Positions 28,090-36,771 are shown, counted from the stretch's first letter. The stretch: 64,000 nucleotides of DNA from Streptomyces sp. NBC_01476 (GCF_036227265.1 NZ_CP109446.1:4473001-4537000); one strand, 5' to 3'. Notes: a model not told the origin generated them from the sequence alone. Numbers and translations are program-made.

Positions 28090-28447
28090 TTCCCGTCTCC
28101 TTCGGTGGACGGCGGGAGGTGGTAGCGCGACGCCATGTCATCGCTACTTCCAAGGGTCGGTAAATGGAGAGTAATGGACCGAATGCGGAGAGTGAAGTCC
28201 AGAGGTCCGATCGGGAGGTTATTTACCGCCTACGAGTGAATTGTCAGACTTTCGCGGAGGGTGCTGAGGTCACGATCGGTGACCGGTCCGCAGGGGGTGG
28301 GGGCGCTCAGGTACGGGGTGCGCGGGTCTGTCGGGCGCGGGGGCGGGCGGGGCTGGCCGGGGCGGCCGGGGTCGGCCGGGCAGTCGGGGCGGGCGGACGT
28401 GCCCGCCGGCCGGTGCTGGGGCCGGCCGTGGGCCGGTGGACGTCAAA
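28090..28447. other. Intergenic region upstream of the SulP fusion gene
   Basis: No gene is seen. The part near 28150-28260 is AT-richer than its surroundings and should hold the promoter of the minus-strand SulP gene; it contains CGGTAAAT and its complement about 60 bp apart. The part 28270-28440 is G-rich low-complexity DNA. Confidence 0.5.
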
Positions 28448-28476
28448 GGGTGGCCGGGAAGTCCTCCCGGCCACCC
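28448..28476 (-). terminator. Terminator after the CooC-like ATPase gene
   Basis: GGGTGGCCGGGA (28448-28459) pairs with 28465-28476 around a 5-nt loop, 16 bp past the stop of the minus-strand gene. Confidence 0.75.
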
Positions 28477-28492
28477 CGCTGCCCCGTCGGGG

Positions 28493-29554
28493 CTACGCGC
28501 CCGCTGCGACAGCCGGGAGCGACTCGCCCAGGACGAAGCCGGGGTCGATCTGGTCCGCCAGGTCGGCGCCGGTCCTCGCGTTCCCCCAGCTCTCGGCGTT
28601 CCGCTGGTGGAAGTGCACCATCTGGCGGGTGTAGCGGTCCCAGTCCCTGGTCTCGTACGCCTTGTCGGCGCGCTCGTGCATGGTGCGCAGCGCCCGCTGG
28701 TTGGCCTCCTCCAGCAGTGCGAACCGCGGGGGCCGGCCCTTCTCCATGGCCCGCACCCAGTCCGAGTGGCCGACGGTGACCAGCAGGTCGTCCCCCACCT
28801 CGGCCTGCAGGAAGGCAACGTCGTCCTCGCCCTGCACCTTGTTGCCGACCACTGCGAGATTGACGCCGAAGTCGCGGGCGTACTCCTTGTACTGGCGGTA
28901 GACGGCCACCCCCTTGCGTGTCGGCTCGGCGACCAGGAACGTCAGGTCGAAGCGGGTGAACAGCCCCGACGCGAAGGAGTCGCTGCCCGCGGTCATGTCG
29001 ACGACGAGGTATTCGTCCCGGCCGTCCACCAGGTGGTTGAGGAGCAACTCCACCGCGCCGACCTTGGAGTGGTAGCAGGCCACACCCAGATCCGACTCGT
29101 TGAAGGGGCCGGTCACCATCAGCCGGGCGCCCGAGCCGTCGCTCCGGCCACCGCCCTGATTGACCTCCTCGCTGCCCTTGTCGCTGCCCTGAACGCCTTC
29201 CCGGCCGCCGTCCAGTGCGACCGCCAGGGCACAGGCGGTATAGACCGGGTTCTCCTCCCGCAACCGCAGCAACCGTGAGCCCCGGCCGGGCGGGGTGGTC
29301 TTGATCATGGCCTCGGCCGACGCGATGCGCGGGTTGGCGCCGCGCAGATACTCCTTGATCTCCGGCAGATGGGCGCCGAGCGCGGGGAGCGCGGCGGCCT
29401 CCTCCTCATCAAGGCCGAGCGCGGGGCCGAGGTGCTGATTGATGTCCGCGTCGATCGCGGTGACCGGGACGCGCGCTGCCGCGAGGTGGCGGATGAACAG
29501 CGACGACAGCGTGGTCTTGCCGCTGCCGCCCTTTCCAACGAAAGCGATCTTCAT
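28493..29554 (-). CDS. CooC/ParA-like P-loop ATPase
   Basis: The 353-aa product starts with the deviant Walker A KGGSGKTT (8-15) of the MinD/ParA superfamily and has a Walker B-like LVVDMTAGSD. The closest described relatives are CooC-type ATPases that help metal insertion. A Gly/Ser/Asp-rich insertion (GGREGVQGSDKGSEEVNQGGG region) interrupts the middle. It is a conserved neighbour of acs in Streptomyces; its client is unknown. A TACCCT hexamer 8 nt upstream suggests a nearly leaderless mRNA. Confidence 0.8.
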   Translation of the reverse strand: MKIAFVGKGGSGKTTLSSLFIRHLAAARVPVTAIDADINQHLGPALGLDEEEAAALPALGAHLPEIKEYLRGANPRIASAEAMIKTTPPGRGSRLLRLREENPVYTACALAVALDGGREGVQGSDKGSEEVNQGGGRSDGSGARLMVTGPFNESDLGVACYHSKVGAVELLLNHLVDGRDEYLVVDMTAGSDSFASGLFTRFDLTFLVAEPTRKGVAVYRQYKEYARDFGVNLAVVGNKVQGEDDVAFLQAEVGDDLLVTVGHSDWVRAMEKGRPPRFALLEEANQRALRTMHERADKAYETRDWDRYTRQMVHFHQRNAESWGNARTGADLADQIDPGFVLGESLPAVAAGA

Positions 29555-29647
29555 GTTCGGTAAGGGTAGTGGCGGCGGCTCCCGCGAGGCCCCAAGGGAG
29601 TGGGGAAGGCCACTCGAACGTGGTCGTCTCCCCCCTCAACGGGTGCG

Positions 29648-29653
29648 TAGGGT
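29648..29653 (+). promoter_or_regulatory. Candidate -10 hexamer, leaderless start
   Basis: TAGGGT lies 7 nt before ATG 29661. Confidence 0.4.
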
Positions 29654-29660
29654 CGGAAGC

Positions 29661-30527
29661 ATGGCTACGAACGCAGCTTCCTCCTCCGCCCCCGGACCGG
29701 CCGGGCCGGCCGACCCGCTGGCCGTACTCGGCGCGCTCCCGGGCGTGCCCGAGGCGGTGGAGTCGGTACGGCAGGCCGTGGACCGGGTCTACGGGCACCG
29801 GGTGATGCGCCGTCGTTCCAACGAGGTGGCCTCCGAGGCGGCCCTGCGGGGCGCCCGGGCCTCGGCGGCGCTGGCCGGCGCCGACTGGTCGCTGGAGGAG
29901 GTGCGCCGGCGCAGCGACTTCTCGGCCGACGACCAGGCCCGCACGGTCGGTGCGGCACTGCGGCTCACTGCCGAGGCGGGCCAACTCCTCGGTGTCTGGC
30001 GGCAGTCGCCGGTCCAGGCACTGGCCAGGCTGCACCTGGTGGCGGCCGGCGGCGCCGCCGAGGAATCCACCGTGGGCCGTCCGCGGCTGACCGGGGAGCC
30101 GGTGGCCGAACCGCTGGTGGGGATCGCGGAGCTCCCGCTGCCGGAGCCGAGCGAGGTCAACGCCCGGCTGGACGGGCTAGCCGGGCTACTGCGCTCCGGT
30201 ACTTCCGCCCCCGCGCTGGTGGCCGGCGCGGTAGTGCATGGCGAACTCCTCTGCCTGCGGCCCTTCGGCTCCTTCAACGGCCTGGTCGCCCGCGCCGCCG
30301 AGCGGATCGTGCTGGTCGGCAGCGGACTCGACCCGAAGTCCATCTGCCCGGCCGAGGTCGGCCACGCGGAACTGGGCCGTGCGGGCTATCTCAAGGCCCT
30401 TGAGGGGTACGCCTCCGGCACGCCCGAGGGGATGGCCGAGTGGATCGCGCACTGCGGCCGGGCGCTGGAGCTCGGGGTGCGGGAGAGCGTTGCCGTCTGC
30501 GAGGCGCTCCAGCGGGGCGCGGCCTGA
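29661..30527 (+). CDS. Fic-fold protein with degenerate active site
   Basis: The 288-aa product is helical and usually gets vague names such as oxidoreductase. Residues 200-211, RPFGSFNGLVAR, align with the Fic signature HPFx(D/E)GNGRxxR over the same 12 positions. The catalytic His is Arg200, the metal-binding acid is Ser204, the first Gly is Phe205 and the anion-binding Arg is Leu208; only P, F, N, G and the last Arg remain. AMPylation activity is therefore unlikely. It is divergent from the CooC-like ATPase with a 106-bp gap. Fic-fold assignment is from the motif and the helical context, not from a search. Confidence 0.7.
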   Translation: MATNAASSSAPGPAGPADPLAVLGALPGVPEAVESVRQAVDRVYGHRVMRRRSNEVASEAALRGARASAALAGADWSLEEVRRRSDFSADDQARTVGAALRLTAEAGQLLGVWRQSPVQALARLHLVAAGGAAEESTVGRPRLTGEPVAEPLVGIAELPLPEPSEVNARLDGLAGLLRSGTSAPALVAGAVVHGELLCLRPFGSFNGLVARAAERIVLVGSGLDPKSICPAEVGHAELGRAGYLKALEGYASGTPEGMAEWIAHCGRALELGVRESVAVCEALQRGAA

Positions 30528-30934
30528 CCGACGCGGACGGTCGCCGACCGATGGTCACCGGCTGATGGCCGGAGGCGGGGCCCGACCGGTGCGGTGGACG
30601 GCTGTCGGGCTGTCCCGGCTGTCGGGAACTGTCCGGGCGGAAGTGCGGCGGCACCCATGGATGCCGCCGCTGGGCACGTCCGTCGGGTTACCAGTGCGTG
30701 CTCGCGTTTCGCCTCATCAGGCCGGGGTCTTTGCCCGTCACCTGGTGCGGCTGGCCCGGTTGGCGGGTCGGCTACGCGTGGGTGCCCGATTTCCGTGCTC
30801 GGTCCGTTTGGCCTACTGCTGTGAACTGCGGTCTTCCTCCCGGAAGTCCGTGGTCGCGCGGGCCGCTACTTCTTTTCTACCGCCGCCCGGCGGGAGGCGG
30901 AACCCCTGGCTGCACTTTTTACTTTTAGGTTCAA
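30528..30934. other. Gap between convergent Fic-like and HAD genes
   Basis: No convincing gene. The last 70 bp (30865-30934) are T-rich for this genome (CTTTTTACTTTTAGG). A 9-bp stem with one mismatch at 30882-30902 around CCGCCGCCC may end transcription from the left. Confidence 0.4.
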
Positions 30935-31756
30935 TCAGGACATAACCATGGGCCGCCTGCGGCGTGCGGCCAGCCACACCAGACCCGCGGTGGCCGCGGC
31001 GGCCCCGACCGCGGCGACTGCCAGCGCCGGCCCGGTCGGCATCGACAGGGACGGGATCCGCTGGTTCAGCCGCACCGGACGGCTGAAGGTGAGCACCGGC
31101 CAGTCGCGGGCCACGGCCTCTTTGCGCAGCGCGCGGTCCGGGTTGACCGCGTACGGATGACCGACCGTCTCCAGCATGGGAATGTCGGTCACCGAGTCGC
31201 TGTAGGCGAAGGACCTCTCCAAGTCGTAGCCCTCGGACTCCGCCAGTCCGGCGATGGCTTCGGCTTTCGCCGGACCATAGACGTAGTGTTCGATCTCGCC
31301 GTTGTAGGCGCCGTCCTCGACAACCATGCGGGTGGCCACTACATGGTCCGCGCCGAGCATCTCGCCGATGGGCTCGACGACCTCAGAACCGGAAGCGCTG
31401 ACGATCACCACATCGCGGCCGGCCGCGTGGTGTTCCTCGATCAGCGAGGCCGCCTCGTCGTAGATGATCGGGTCGATCAGGTCATGCAGCGTCTCGGCGA
31501 CGATCTCCCGCACCTGCTGCACATTCCAGCCCCGGCACAGTTCGGAGAGGTATTTGCGCATGCCCTCCATCTGGTCGTGATCCGCACCGCCGACCAGGTA
31601 CACGAACTGGGCGTACGCGGTGCGCAATACCGCCCGTCTGTTGATGAGACCGCCGTGGTAGAAGGAGCGCCCGAAGGCGAGGGTGCTGGACTTGGCGATC
31701 ACGGTCTTGTCGAGATCGAAGAACGCCGCGGTGCGCGGTGGCAGGTGGTTTTCCAC
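30935..31756 (-). CDS. HAD-IB family phosphatase with C-terminal membrane helix
   Basis: With GTG 31756 as start the product is 273 aa. It opens with the HAD motif FFDLDKTV (Asp14, Asp16), then VSASGSEVVEP (motif II) and AYSDSVTDIPMLETVG (motif IV), typical of SerB-like IB phosphatases, and ends with a membrane helix before RRRRPMVMS. The GTG is chosen because TATGCT stands 6 nt upstream; an ATG at 31780 and one at 31843 would add unconserved residues. Relatives in Streptomyces were called morphological differentiation-associated. The substrate is unknown. Confidence 0.83.
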   Translation of the reverse strand: MENHLPPRTAAFFDLDKTVIAKSSTLAFGRSFYHGGLINRRAVLRTAYAQFVYLVGGADHDQMEGMRKYLSELCRGWNVQQVREIVAETLHDLIDPIIYDEAASLIEEHHAAGRDVVIVSASGSEVVEPIGEMLGADHVVATRMVVEDGAYNGEIEHYVYGPAKAEAIAGLAESEGYDLERSFAYSDSVTDIPMLETVGHPYAVNPDRALRKEAVARDWPVLTFSRPVRLNQRIPSLSMPTGPALAVAAVGAAAATAGLVWLAARRRRPMVMS

Positions 31757-31762
31757 GTGACG

Positions 31763-31768
31763 AGCATA
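31763..31768 (-). promoter_or_regulatory. Candidate -10 hexamer of the HAD gene, leaderless
   Basis: On the minus strand TATGCT ends 6 nt before GTG 31756; it decided the start choice for that gene. Confidence 0.45.
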
Positions 31769-31865
31769 GGCAACCACCATTCGGCGTAGTCTCAGGCGCG
31801 TGGGTTTGCCTGCGAGGGCCTTCGGGTACACCATGGAAGTCACGGATCGTTCGCGACCGTGCTAA

Positions 31866-31942
31866 CCCGGTCTGGCTCCTCCCCCCCCGAGTCAGATCGT
31901 GGGGACGACCCCCGCTCTCCCCCCCGGCGGGGGTCGTCGCAT
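31866..31942 (+). ncRNA. 6C small RNA
   Basis: Two consecutive hairpins with C-rich loops define the actinobacterial 6C RNA family. Hairpin one is TCTGGCTC with GAGTCAGA (31871-31896, one G-T pair) around CTCCCCCCCC. Hairpin two is GACGACCCCCGC (31904-31915) with a perfect complement at 31927-31938 around TCTCCCCCCCG, and probably also terminates the RNA. The location, between the HAD and ssd/cpaE genes, is the same as that of the M. tuberculosis 6C RNA (B11) between Rv3661 and Rv3660c. The C-rich loops put it on the plus strand. Exact ends are estimated. The loops are thought to pair with G-rich targets. Confidence 0.87.
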
Positions 31943-32106
31943 ATCCGGACACGTGTTGCCCCTCTTGGCCGTGTCCACCGCCGCTGTAGTACATGCCGGT
32001 CTCCCTCGCGCTCGTTCGTATGTGTGTGCCCTTCCATGTGTATGACGCGGTGACCGACCGTAATCGATTCCGTCCGGAGTGGAACTCACCCGTCCGAGTG
32101 GCGAAG

Positions 32107-32133
32107 TTATCCACAAAGGCCGAGTTGTCCACA
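32107..32133 (+). promoter_or_regulatory. Pair of DnaA boxes
   Basis: TTATCCACA (32107-32115) and TTGTCCACA (32125-32133) are perfect consensus DnaA boxes in the same orientation, 18 bp from start to start. They lie about 100 bp upstream of the CpaE-like gene, in the non-coding gap 31757-32230 that also holds the 6C RNA. Confidence 0.75.
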
Positions 32134-32230
32134 GATTCCGACCGAGACCGTCTCAATTCCTCGCACTGTCCCAAGCTGATCGCAGGCGAAGCACACCGTG
32201 CTCGCAACTCACGCGACGGGGGACAGCGAA

Positions 32231-33340
32231 ATGACAGGAACCACCAAGGCCGACCGGTTGCCCTCTCCGGCAGAGCGGATCGGCGGACCGCTGATTGTCA
32301 CTGAGGACGAAAGTCTGCTGGACGATCTGCTGCGACTGTGCGCCGCCGCCGGTACGGAACCGGAAGTGGTCTTCACCGGCCCGCCACGGGCGACGAGTTG
32401 GGACGAAGCACCGCTCATCCTGGTCGGAGCGGAAGCTTCCGGAAGAGTGCGGGGAGCGCCCCGCCGCAAGGGCGTGCTGCTTGTCGGACGGGATCTCGAC
32501 GACCCGGAGGTCTGGCGCCGCGGCGTCGGCATCGGGGCCGACCATGTGCTCTTCCTGCCCGACGCCGAGAGCTGGCTGGTCGACCGGATCGCCGACATCG
32601 CCGAGGGCGCCTGCGAACCCGCACTGACCATCGGTGTGGTGGGAGGCCGTGGCGGCGCCGGCGCCAGCACCCTGGCCTGCGCTCTTGCCGTGACCGCGGC
32701 CCGCACCGGCCGGCGCACCATGCTCATCGACGGCGATCCGCTCGGCGGCGGCCTCGACATCCTGCTCGGCGCGGAACGCACCGGCGGCCTGCGCTGGCCC
32801 GACCTCGCCGACTCTCGCGGGCGGGTCAACAGCGGGGCGCTGGAGGAGTCCCTGCCCCGGCTCGACTCGCTCAGCGTGCTCAGCTGGGACCGCGGCGACT
32901 CCGTGCTCATCCCACCGCAGGCCATGCGCTCGGTGCTCGGCGCCGCCCGGCGGCGCGGCGGAGTGGTGGTGGTCGACCTCCCCCGTCGGGTGGACGAGGC
33001 CGTAGCGGAGACACTGGCCCAGATCGACGTCGGACTGCTGGTCGTCCCCGCCGAGTTGCGGGCGGTGGCCGCCGCCACCCGGGTGGCATCCGCGATCGGC
33101 ATGGTGCTCAAGGACCTCCGGGTCGTCGCGCGCGGTCCGTTCGACTCCGGGCTCCGCGACCGCGAGATCGCCCGTCTGGTCGGACTCCCGCTCGCCGGCG
33201 ATCTGCCACCGGAGCCGGCCCTCGCCGACGCGCTGTCCGGGAGCGAACCGCCGGGTTCCTCAGGGCGCGGCCCCCTCGCCCGCTTCTGCGGCGCCTTCCT
33301 CGCGCAGGCACTGCCGAACAGCGGGAGCGTGCCGGTATGA
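32231..33340 (+). CDS. CpaE/Ssd-like septum-site/pilus-localising ATPase
   Basis: The 369-aa product has an N-terminal receiver-like region without obvious phospho-Asp and a MinD-type ATPase part. The P-loop is GGRGGAGAS (138-146), where canonical members have KGGxGKT, and IDGDPLGGGLD follows. It matches the Rv3660c (Ssd)/CpaE/TadZ group, which places the tad machinery or affects septation. ATG 32231 has GGGGGAC upstream and the family-typical start. It overlaps cpaF in ATGA; the five genes from here to tadC and beyond look like one operon. Confidence 0.85.
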   Translation: MTGTTKADRLPSPAERIGGPLIVTEDESLLDDLLRLCAAAGTEPEVVFTGPPRATSWDEAPLILVGAEASGRVRGAPRRKGVLLVGRDLDDPEVWRRGVGIGADHVLFLPDAESWLVDRIADIAEGACEPALTIGVVGGRGGAGASTLACALAVTAARTGRRTMLIDGDPLGGGLDILLGAERTGGLRWPDLADSRGRVNSGALEESLPRLDSLSVLSWDRGDSVLIPPQAMRSVLGAARRRGGVVVVDLPRRVDEAVAETLAQIDVGLLVVPAELRAVAAATRVASAIGMVLKDLRVVARGPFDSGLRDREIARLVGLPLAGDLPPEPALADALSGSEPPGSSGRGPLARFCGAFLAQALPNSGSVPV

Positions 33341-34491
33341 CCGCGGAACTCCTCGACGCCGTGCGGCTGCACCTCGCCGAGCACGGCGGCGAACCGACCC
33401 CCGCACGGGTGGCCGCGGCGCTGCGCGCCCGGGGACGGCTGCTCGGCGACGCCGAAGTCCTCGACGTGGTCGCCGCGTTGCGCTCCGAACTCGTCGGCGC
33501 CGGACCGCTGGAACCGCTGCTGGCCGATCCCGAGGTCACCGACATCCTCGTCAACGCGCCCGATCAGGTGTGGATCGACCGGGGCCGCGGCCTCGAACGC
33601 AGCAGTATCACTTTCACCGACACCGCCGCGGTGCGAAGGCTCGCCCAGCGCCTTGCCACCACGGCCGGACGGCGGCTGGACGACGCCCGGCCCTGGGTCG
33701 ACGCCCGGCTGCCCGACGGCACCCGGCTGCACGCCGTGCTCCCGCCGGTGGTCGTCGGCTCCCCATGCCTCTCGCTGCGGGTGGTGCGGTCCCGCGCCTT
33801 CACGCTCGCCGAACTCGTCACCGCGGGGACCCTGGACACCGAGACCGCCGCACTGCTGCGGGCGGTGCTCGACGCCCGGCTGTCGTTCCTGATCAGCGGC
33901 GGCACCGGCTGTGGCAAGACGACACTGCTCAGTTGTCTGCTCGGCCTGGTCGACCCGGCGGCGCGCATCGTGCTCGCCGAGGACTCCGCGGAGCTGCGCC
34001 CTGACCACCCCCACGTGATCCGGCTGGAGGCCAGGCCCGCCAACCAGGAGGGCGCCGGGCAGGTCACCCTCCGGGACCTGGTGCGGCAGGCACTGCGGAT
34101 GCGTCCCGACCGCTTGGTCGTCGGCGAGGTGCGCGGAAGTGAAGTGCTCGATCTCCTGGGCGCGTTGAACACCGGGCACGAGGGCGGCTGCGGCACGGTG
34201 CACGCGAATGCGGCCGCCGACGTGCCGGCCCGGCTTGAGGCGCTCGGCAGTACCGCGGGCCTTGACCGTGCCGCCCTGCACAGCCAGTTGGCGGCGGCGC
34301 TCTCCCTCGTCGTCCACCTGGTGCGGGACGGATCGGGCAGGCGGCGGCTGGCCGAACTCCACGTCCTGCGGCGGGGCACCGACGGCCTGGTCACCACTCT
34401 CCCCGCGCTCGTCCGCGACCGCCACGGCCGCACCGACCGCGGGCCCGGCTGGCAGCGGCTGGCGGACCTGTGCGCGGCGGGCGAGCGATGA
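33337..34491 (+). CDS. CpaF/TadA secretion ATPase
   Basis: The 384-aa product is a type IV secretion/tad ATPase. It has an N-terminal domain, VTDILVN, a Walker A GGTGCGKTT (188-196), an Asp box VLAEDSAEL and a Walker B/His-box region PDRLVVGEVRGSE with THANAAADVPARLEAL (HANAA). It powers assembly of Flp-type fibres at the inner membrane. The start overlaps the previous stop and the stop overlaps tadB, each by ATGA. Confidence 0.92.
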   Translation: MTAELLDAVRLHLAEHGGEPTPARVAAALRARGRLLGDAEVLDVVAALRSELVGAGPLEPLLADPEVTDILVNAPDQVWIDRGRGLERSSITFTDTAAVRRLAQRLATTAGRRLDDARPWVDARLPDGTRLHAVLPPVVVGSPCLSLRVVRSRAFTLAELVTAGTLDTETAALLRAVLDARLSFLISGGTGCGKTTLLSCLLGLVDPAARIVLAEDSAELRPDHPHVIRLEARPANQEGAGQVTLRDLVRQALRMRPDRLVVGEVRGSEVLDLLGALNTGHEGGCGTVHANAAADVPARLEALGSTAGLDRAALHSQLAAALSLVVHLVRDGSGRRRLAELHVLRRGTDGLVTTLPALVRDRHGRTDRGPGWQRLADLCAAGER

Positions 34492-35468
34492 GCGCCGGAC
34501 CGGGCCCGGTCTCACTCACCTGGGCAGCGGCCCTGTGCCTCGCGGCGCTGCTGGTGCGGCTGCGGCATCCGGGCGGTACGGTCCGCCGCCGGGCGCTCCG
34601 GCTGGTGGATCAAGCCCGGCACAGGGGCGGGAGGCCGCCGGTGGCTCGCCTGCGGGAGTCGGCCGACCGGATCGGGCGGGCGGTGCGCGGGCGGCCCGAG
34701 GTGCTGTGCCTGCCAGTGGGTCTGGTGCTGGGGGTGGCGACCGGTTCGCCGCTGCCGGTGGCCGTCGGTGCAGGAGGCGTGCCGCTGGTGGGACGAGTCT
34801 TGCGGAGACGGGCCGAACGGGCCGCCGCCGAGCGCGGGACGGTCGCGGTGGGCGCGCTCTGCGGCACGGTCGCGGGTGACCTGAGAGCCGGACGTCCGCC
34901 GCACATGGCGCTGGCCGATGCGGTGGAGTCGGCCGGATGGGCCCGGGTTCCCGAACTCGCCGGGGCCGCTGGTCTGTTGGTGTCGGCGGCACGTTTCGGC
35001 GGCGATGTTCCCCAAGCGCTGCGGGCCGCCTCGCGGGTCCACGAGGGCACCCGGGGGCTCACCGCGGTCGCCGCCTGCTGGCAGGTCGCGGTGGACGGCG
35101 GGGCGGGACTGGCCGCCGCTCTGGACCGGGTGGCCGCCGCGTTGCGGGCGGAGGCCGACCAACGGGACGACCTGCGGGCCCAGTTGGCCGGTCCGCGGTC
35201 CACGGCGGTCCTGCTCGCCCTGCTGCCGCTCTTCGGACTGGTACTGGGCACCGGGCTCGGCGCCGACCCTTCGGCGGTGCTGCTGCACACGCCGCTCGGC
35301 CTCTGCTGCCTGCTGGCCGGGGCGGCCTTGGAGTGGGCAGGGCTCGCCTGGACGGCTCGGATCATCCGGGCCGCGGAGGACGGTCCCGGTGGCGCACGGG
35401 GCCACGGCCGCAAGGAGTCGGTGGAGGCCACCGGGACGCCGGCGCCGACGGGCGGGAGGGTGCCATGA
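34488..35468 (+). CDS. TadB-like type II secretion system F-domain membrane protein
   Basis: The 326-aa product has two N-terminal helices, a cytoplasmic T2SSF domain (about 110-240, with SAARFGGDVPQALRAAS) and C-terminal helices, as in TadB/GspF platform proteins. ATG 34488 overlaps the cpaF stop; ATG 35465 of tadC overlaps its stop. Confidence 0.86.
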   Translation: MSAGPGPVSLTWAAALCLAALLVRLRHPGGTVRRRALRLVDQARHRGGRPPVARLRESADRIGRAVRGRPEVLCLPVGLVLGVATGSPLPVAVGAGGVPLVGRVLRRRAERAAAERGTVAVGALCGTVAGDLRAGRPPHMALADAVESAGWARVPELAGAAGLLVSAARFGGDVPQALRAASRVHEGTRGLTAVAACWQVAVDGGAGLAAALDRVAAALRAEADQRDDLRAQLAGPRSTAVLLALLPLFGLVLGTGLGADPSAVLLHTPLGLCCLLAGAALEWAGLAWTARIIRAAEDGPGGARGHGRKESVEATGTPAPTGGRVP

Positions 35469-36277
35469 GCGGCGGGCTCGGCTGGGTCGGCTGGGTTGTC
35501 CACAGCCTGGGGACGATCGGGGCGGTGCTGGCAGCCGCGACCGCGGGACTCCTGGCGGCGGGCGAGGCACGGCAGCGGGCGGGTGGTGTCCGGCGGCTGC
35601 GGAAGGCGCTGGGCGGGCCGCGCCGGCGGTGGATGAGGCCCGGACAGCGGAGAAGGCTGCCTGAGCCGCTGCGGGAGTGGGGTCCGGTGGTCGCGGCCGG
35701 GCTCGGCGTCGCGGTGCTGGCCGGTGGGCTGGTGGGTGTCCTGGCCGGTGCCGGGACGGCGTACGGGGCCAGGAGGTGGCTGAGAGGACGTCAGACGGCT
35801 GCTCAGCGCCCAGCGGACGACCGGGAGGGGGAGGACGCCGAACTCCCGCTCTGCGCCGACCTGATGGCTGCCTGCCTCGCCGCGGGCGCGACGCCGGGGG
35901 AAGCGGCGGTTGCCGTGGGGCGGTGCCTGGGCGGGGTGTTGGGCGAGGCGTTGCTGCGGGCCGCGGCGGAGTTGCGGCTCGGGGCGGAGCCGGCGGAGTG
36001 CTGGGACAGGTTCGGCCGGCTGCCCGCGGCGCGGGAGATGGGCCGCTGCCTGGCCCGGGCGGCCACCACGGGAAGTGCGCCGGTCGCCGAGATGGCCCGG
36101 TTGGCCGCCGACCGCCGGGCGGTGTGCGCCCGTTCGGCCCTCGCCCGGGCCAGGAGGGCGGCGGTCCTGGCCACCGCGCCGCTGGGCATCTGCTTCCTGC
36201 CCGCCTTCTTGCTGGTGGGCGTGGCCCCGGTGGTGATGGGGCTGGCCGGGACGGTCCTGGGGGTGCGGATGCACTGA
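35465..36277 (+). CDS. TadC-like type II secretion system F-domain membrane protein
   Basis: The 270-aa product pairs with TadB as the second platform protein: helices at the N-terminus and near 75-100, a T2SSF domain (LCADLMAACLAAGATPGEAAVAVGRCL in part) and two C-terminal helices. A perfect TTGTCCACA DnaA box falls inside the coding sequence at 35496-35504. Confidence 0.85.
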   Translation: MSGGLGWVGWVVHSLGTIGAVLAAATAGLLAAGEARQRAGGVRRLRKALGGPRRRWMRPGQRRRLPEPLREWGPVVAAGLGVAVLAGGLVGVLAGAGTAYGARRWLRGRQTAAQRPADDREGEDAELPLCADLMAACLAAGATPGEAAVAVGRCLGGVLGEALLRAAAELRLGAEPAECWDRFGRLPAAREMGRCLARAATTGSAPVAEMARLAADRRAVCARSALARARRAAVLATAPLGICFLPAFLLVGVAPVVMGLAGTVLGVRMH

Positions 36278-36459
36278 CCACGACGACGCACTGATCACGA
36301 CGGCCCCGGACAGCCGCGTCGCGAGGGCGGCTTCGACCCCGCCGGTCCTCGGGGGCCGCCCGACCGCCGACCCGCCGGTCGCCCACCTCCGATGTCGGCC
36401 TGCGCCGAACCGAACCGAACCGGCCGACCGGCGCGGCGCCGGAAGCACGGCACGCAACG

Positions 36460-36493
36460 CGCGCACGACAGCAAAAAACGCGCACGACAGCAA
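36460..36493 (+). repeat. Direct 15-bp repeat in the leader of the pilin-like gene
   Basis: CGCGCACGACAGCAA occurs at 36460-36474 and 36479-36493. The following leader is A- and C-rich (ACACAGACACGCACAACACA), unusual here and probably unstructured, just ahead of a strong AGGAGGA ribosome binding site at 36518-36524. The gap 36278-36528 holds no gene. Confidence 0.7.
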
Positions 36494-36528
36494 CGACACA
36501 GACACGCACAACACAACAGGAGGAACCC

Positions 36529-36771
36529 ATGACGAACACGACCGAACTCCTCAGGCGCCCCAGGGACGGAAAGGCGCTGCGGGCACGACTTGCCCGCCGG
36601 CTGCGGAGGTGCCGGGCAGCGGCGGACGCGGGGATGAGTACCGCGGAATACGCGGTCGGGACTATTGCGGCGTGCGGGTTCGCGGCCGTGCTCTACAAGA
36701 TCGTGACGAGCGGGCCGGTGCGGACCGCGCTCACCGGGGTGATCGAGAAGGCCCTCCATGCGCCCTTCTGA
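36529..36771 (+). CDS. DUF4244 protein, candidate Flp-type pilin
   Basis: The 80-aa product has a basic N-terminal stretch (residues 18-30), then DAGMSTAEYAVGTIAACGFAAVL. Cleavage after Gly35 would leave Met1-Ser-Thr-Ala-Glu5, the Glu+5 pattern of Flp/type IV prepilins, followed by one hydrophobic helix. The strongest ribosome binding site of the locus precedes it, as expected for the abundant structural subunit. It corresponds to Rv3656c by order. No prepilin peptidase gene is in the window. Confidence 0.82.
   Translation: MTNTTELLRRPRDGKALRARLARRLRRCRAAADAGMSTAEYAVGTIAACGFAAVLYKIVTSGPVRTALTGVIEKALHAPF

Noticed and set aside
30922..30936. T-loop-like GGTTCAATC suggestive of a tRNA
   Set aside because: No matching acceptor, anticodon or D arm surrounds it.
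31757..31843. Longer N-terminus of the HAD phosphatase
   Set aside because: The extra 29 residues overlap the region just left of the 6C RNA, are unlike the family, and the GTG at 31756 has a properly spaced -10 element.
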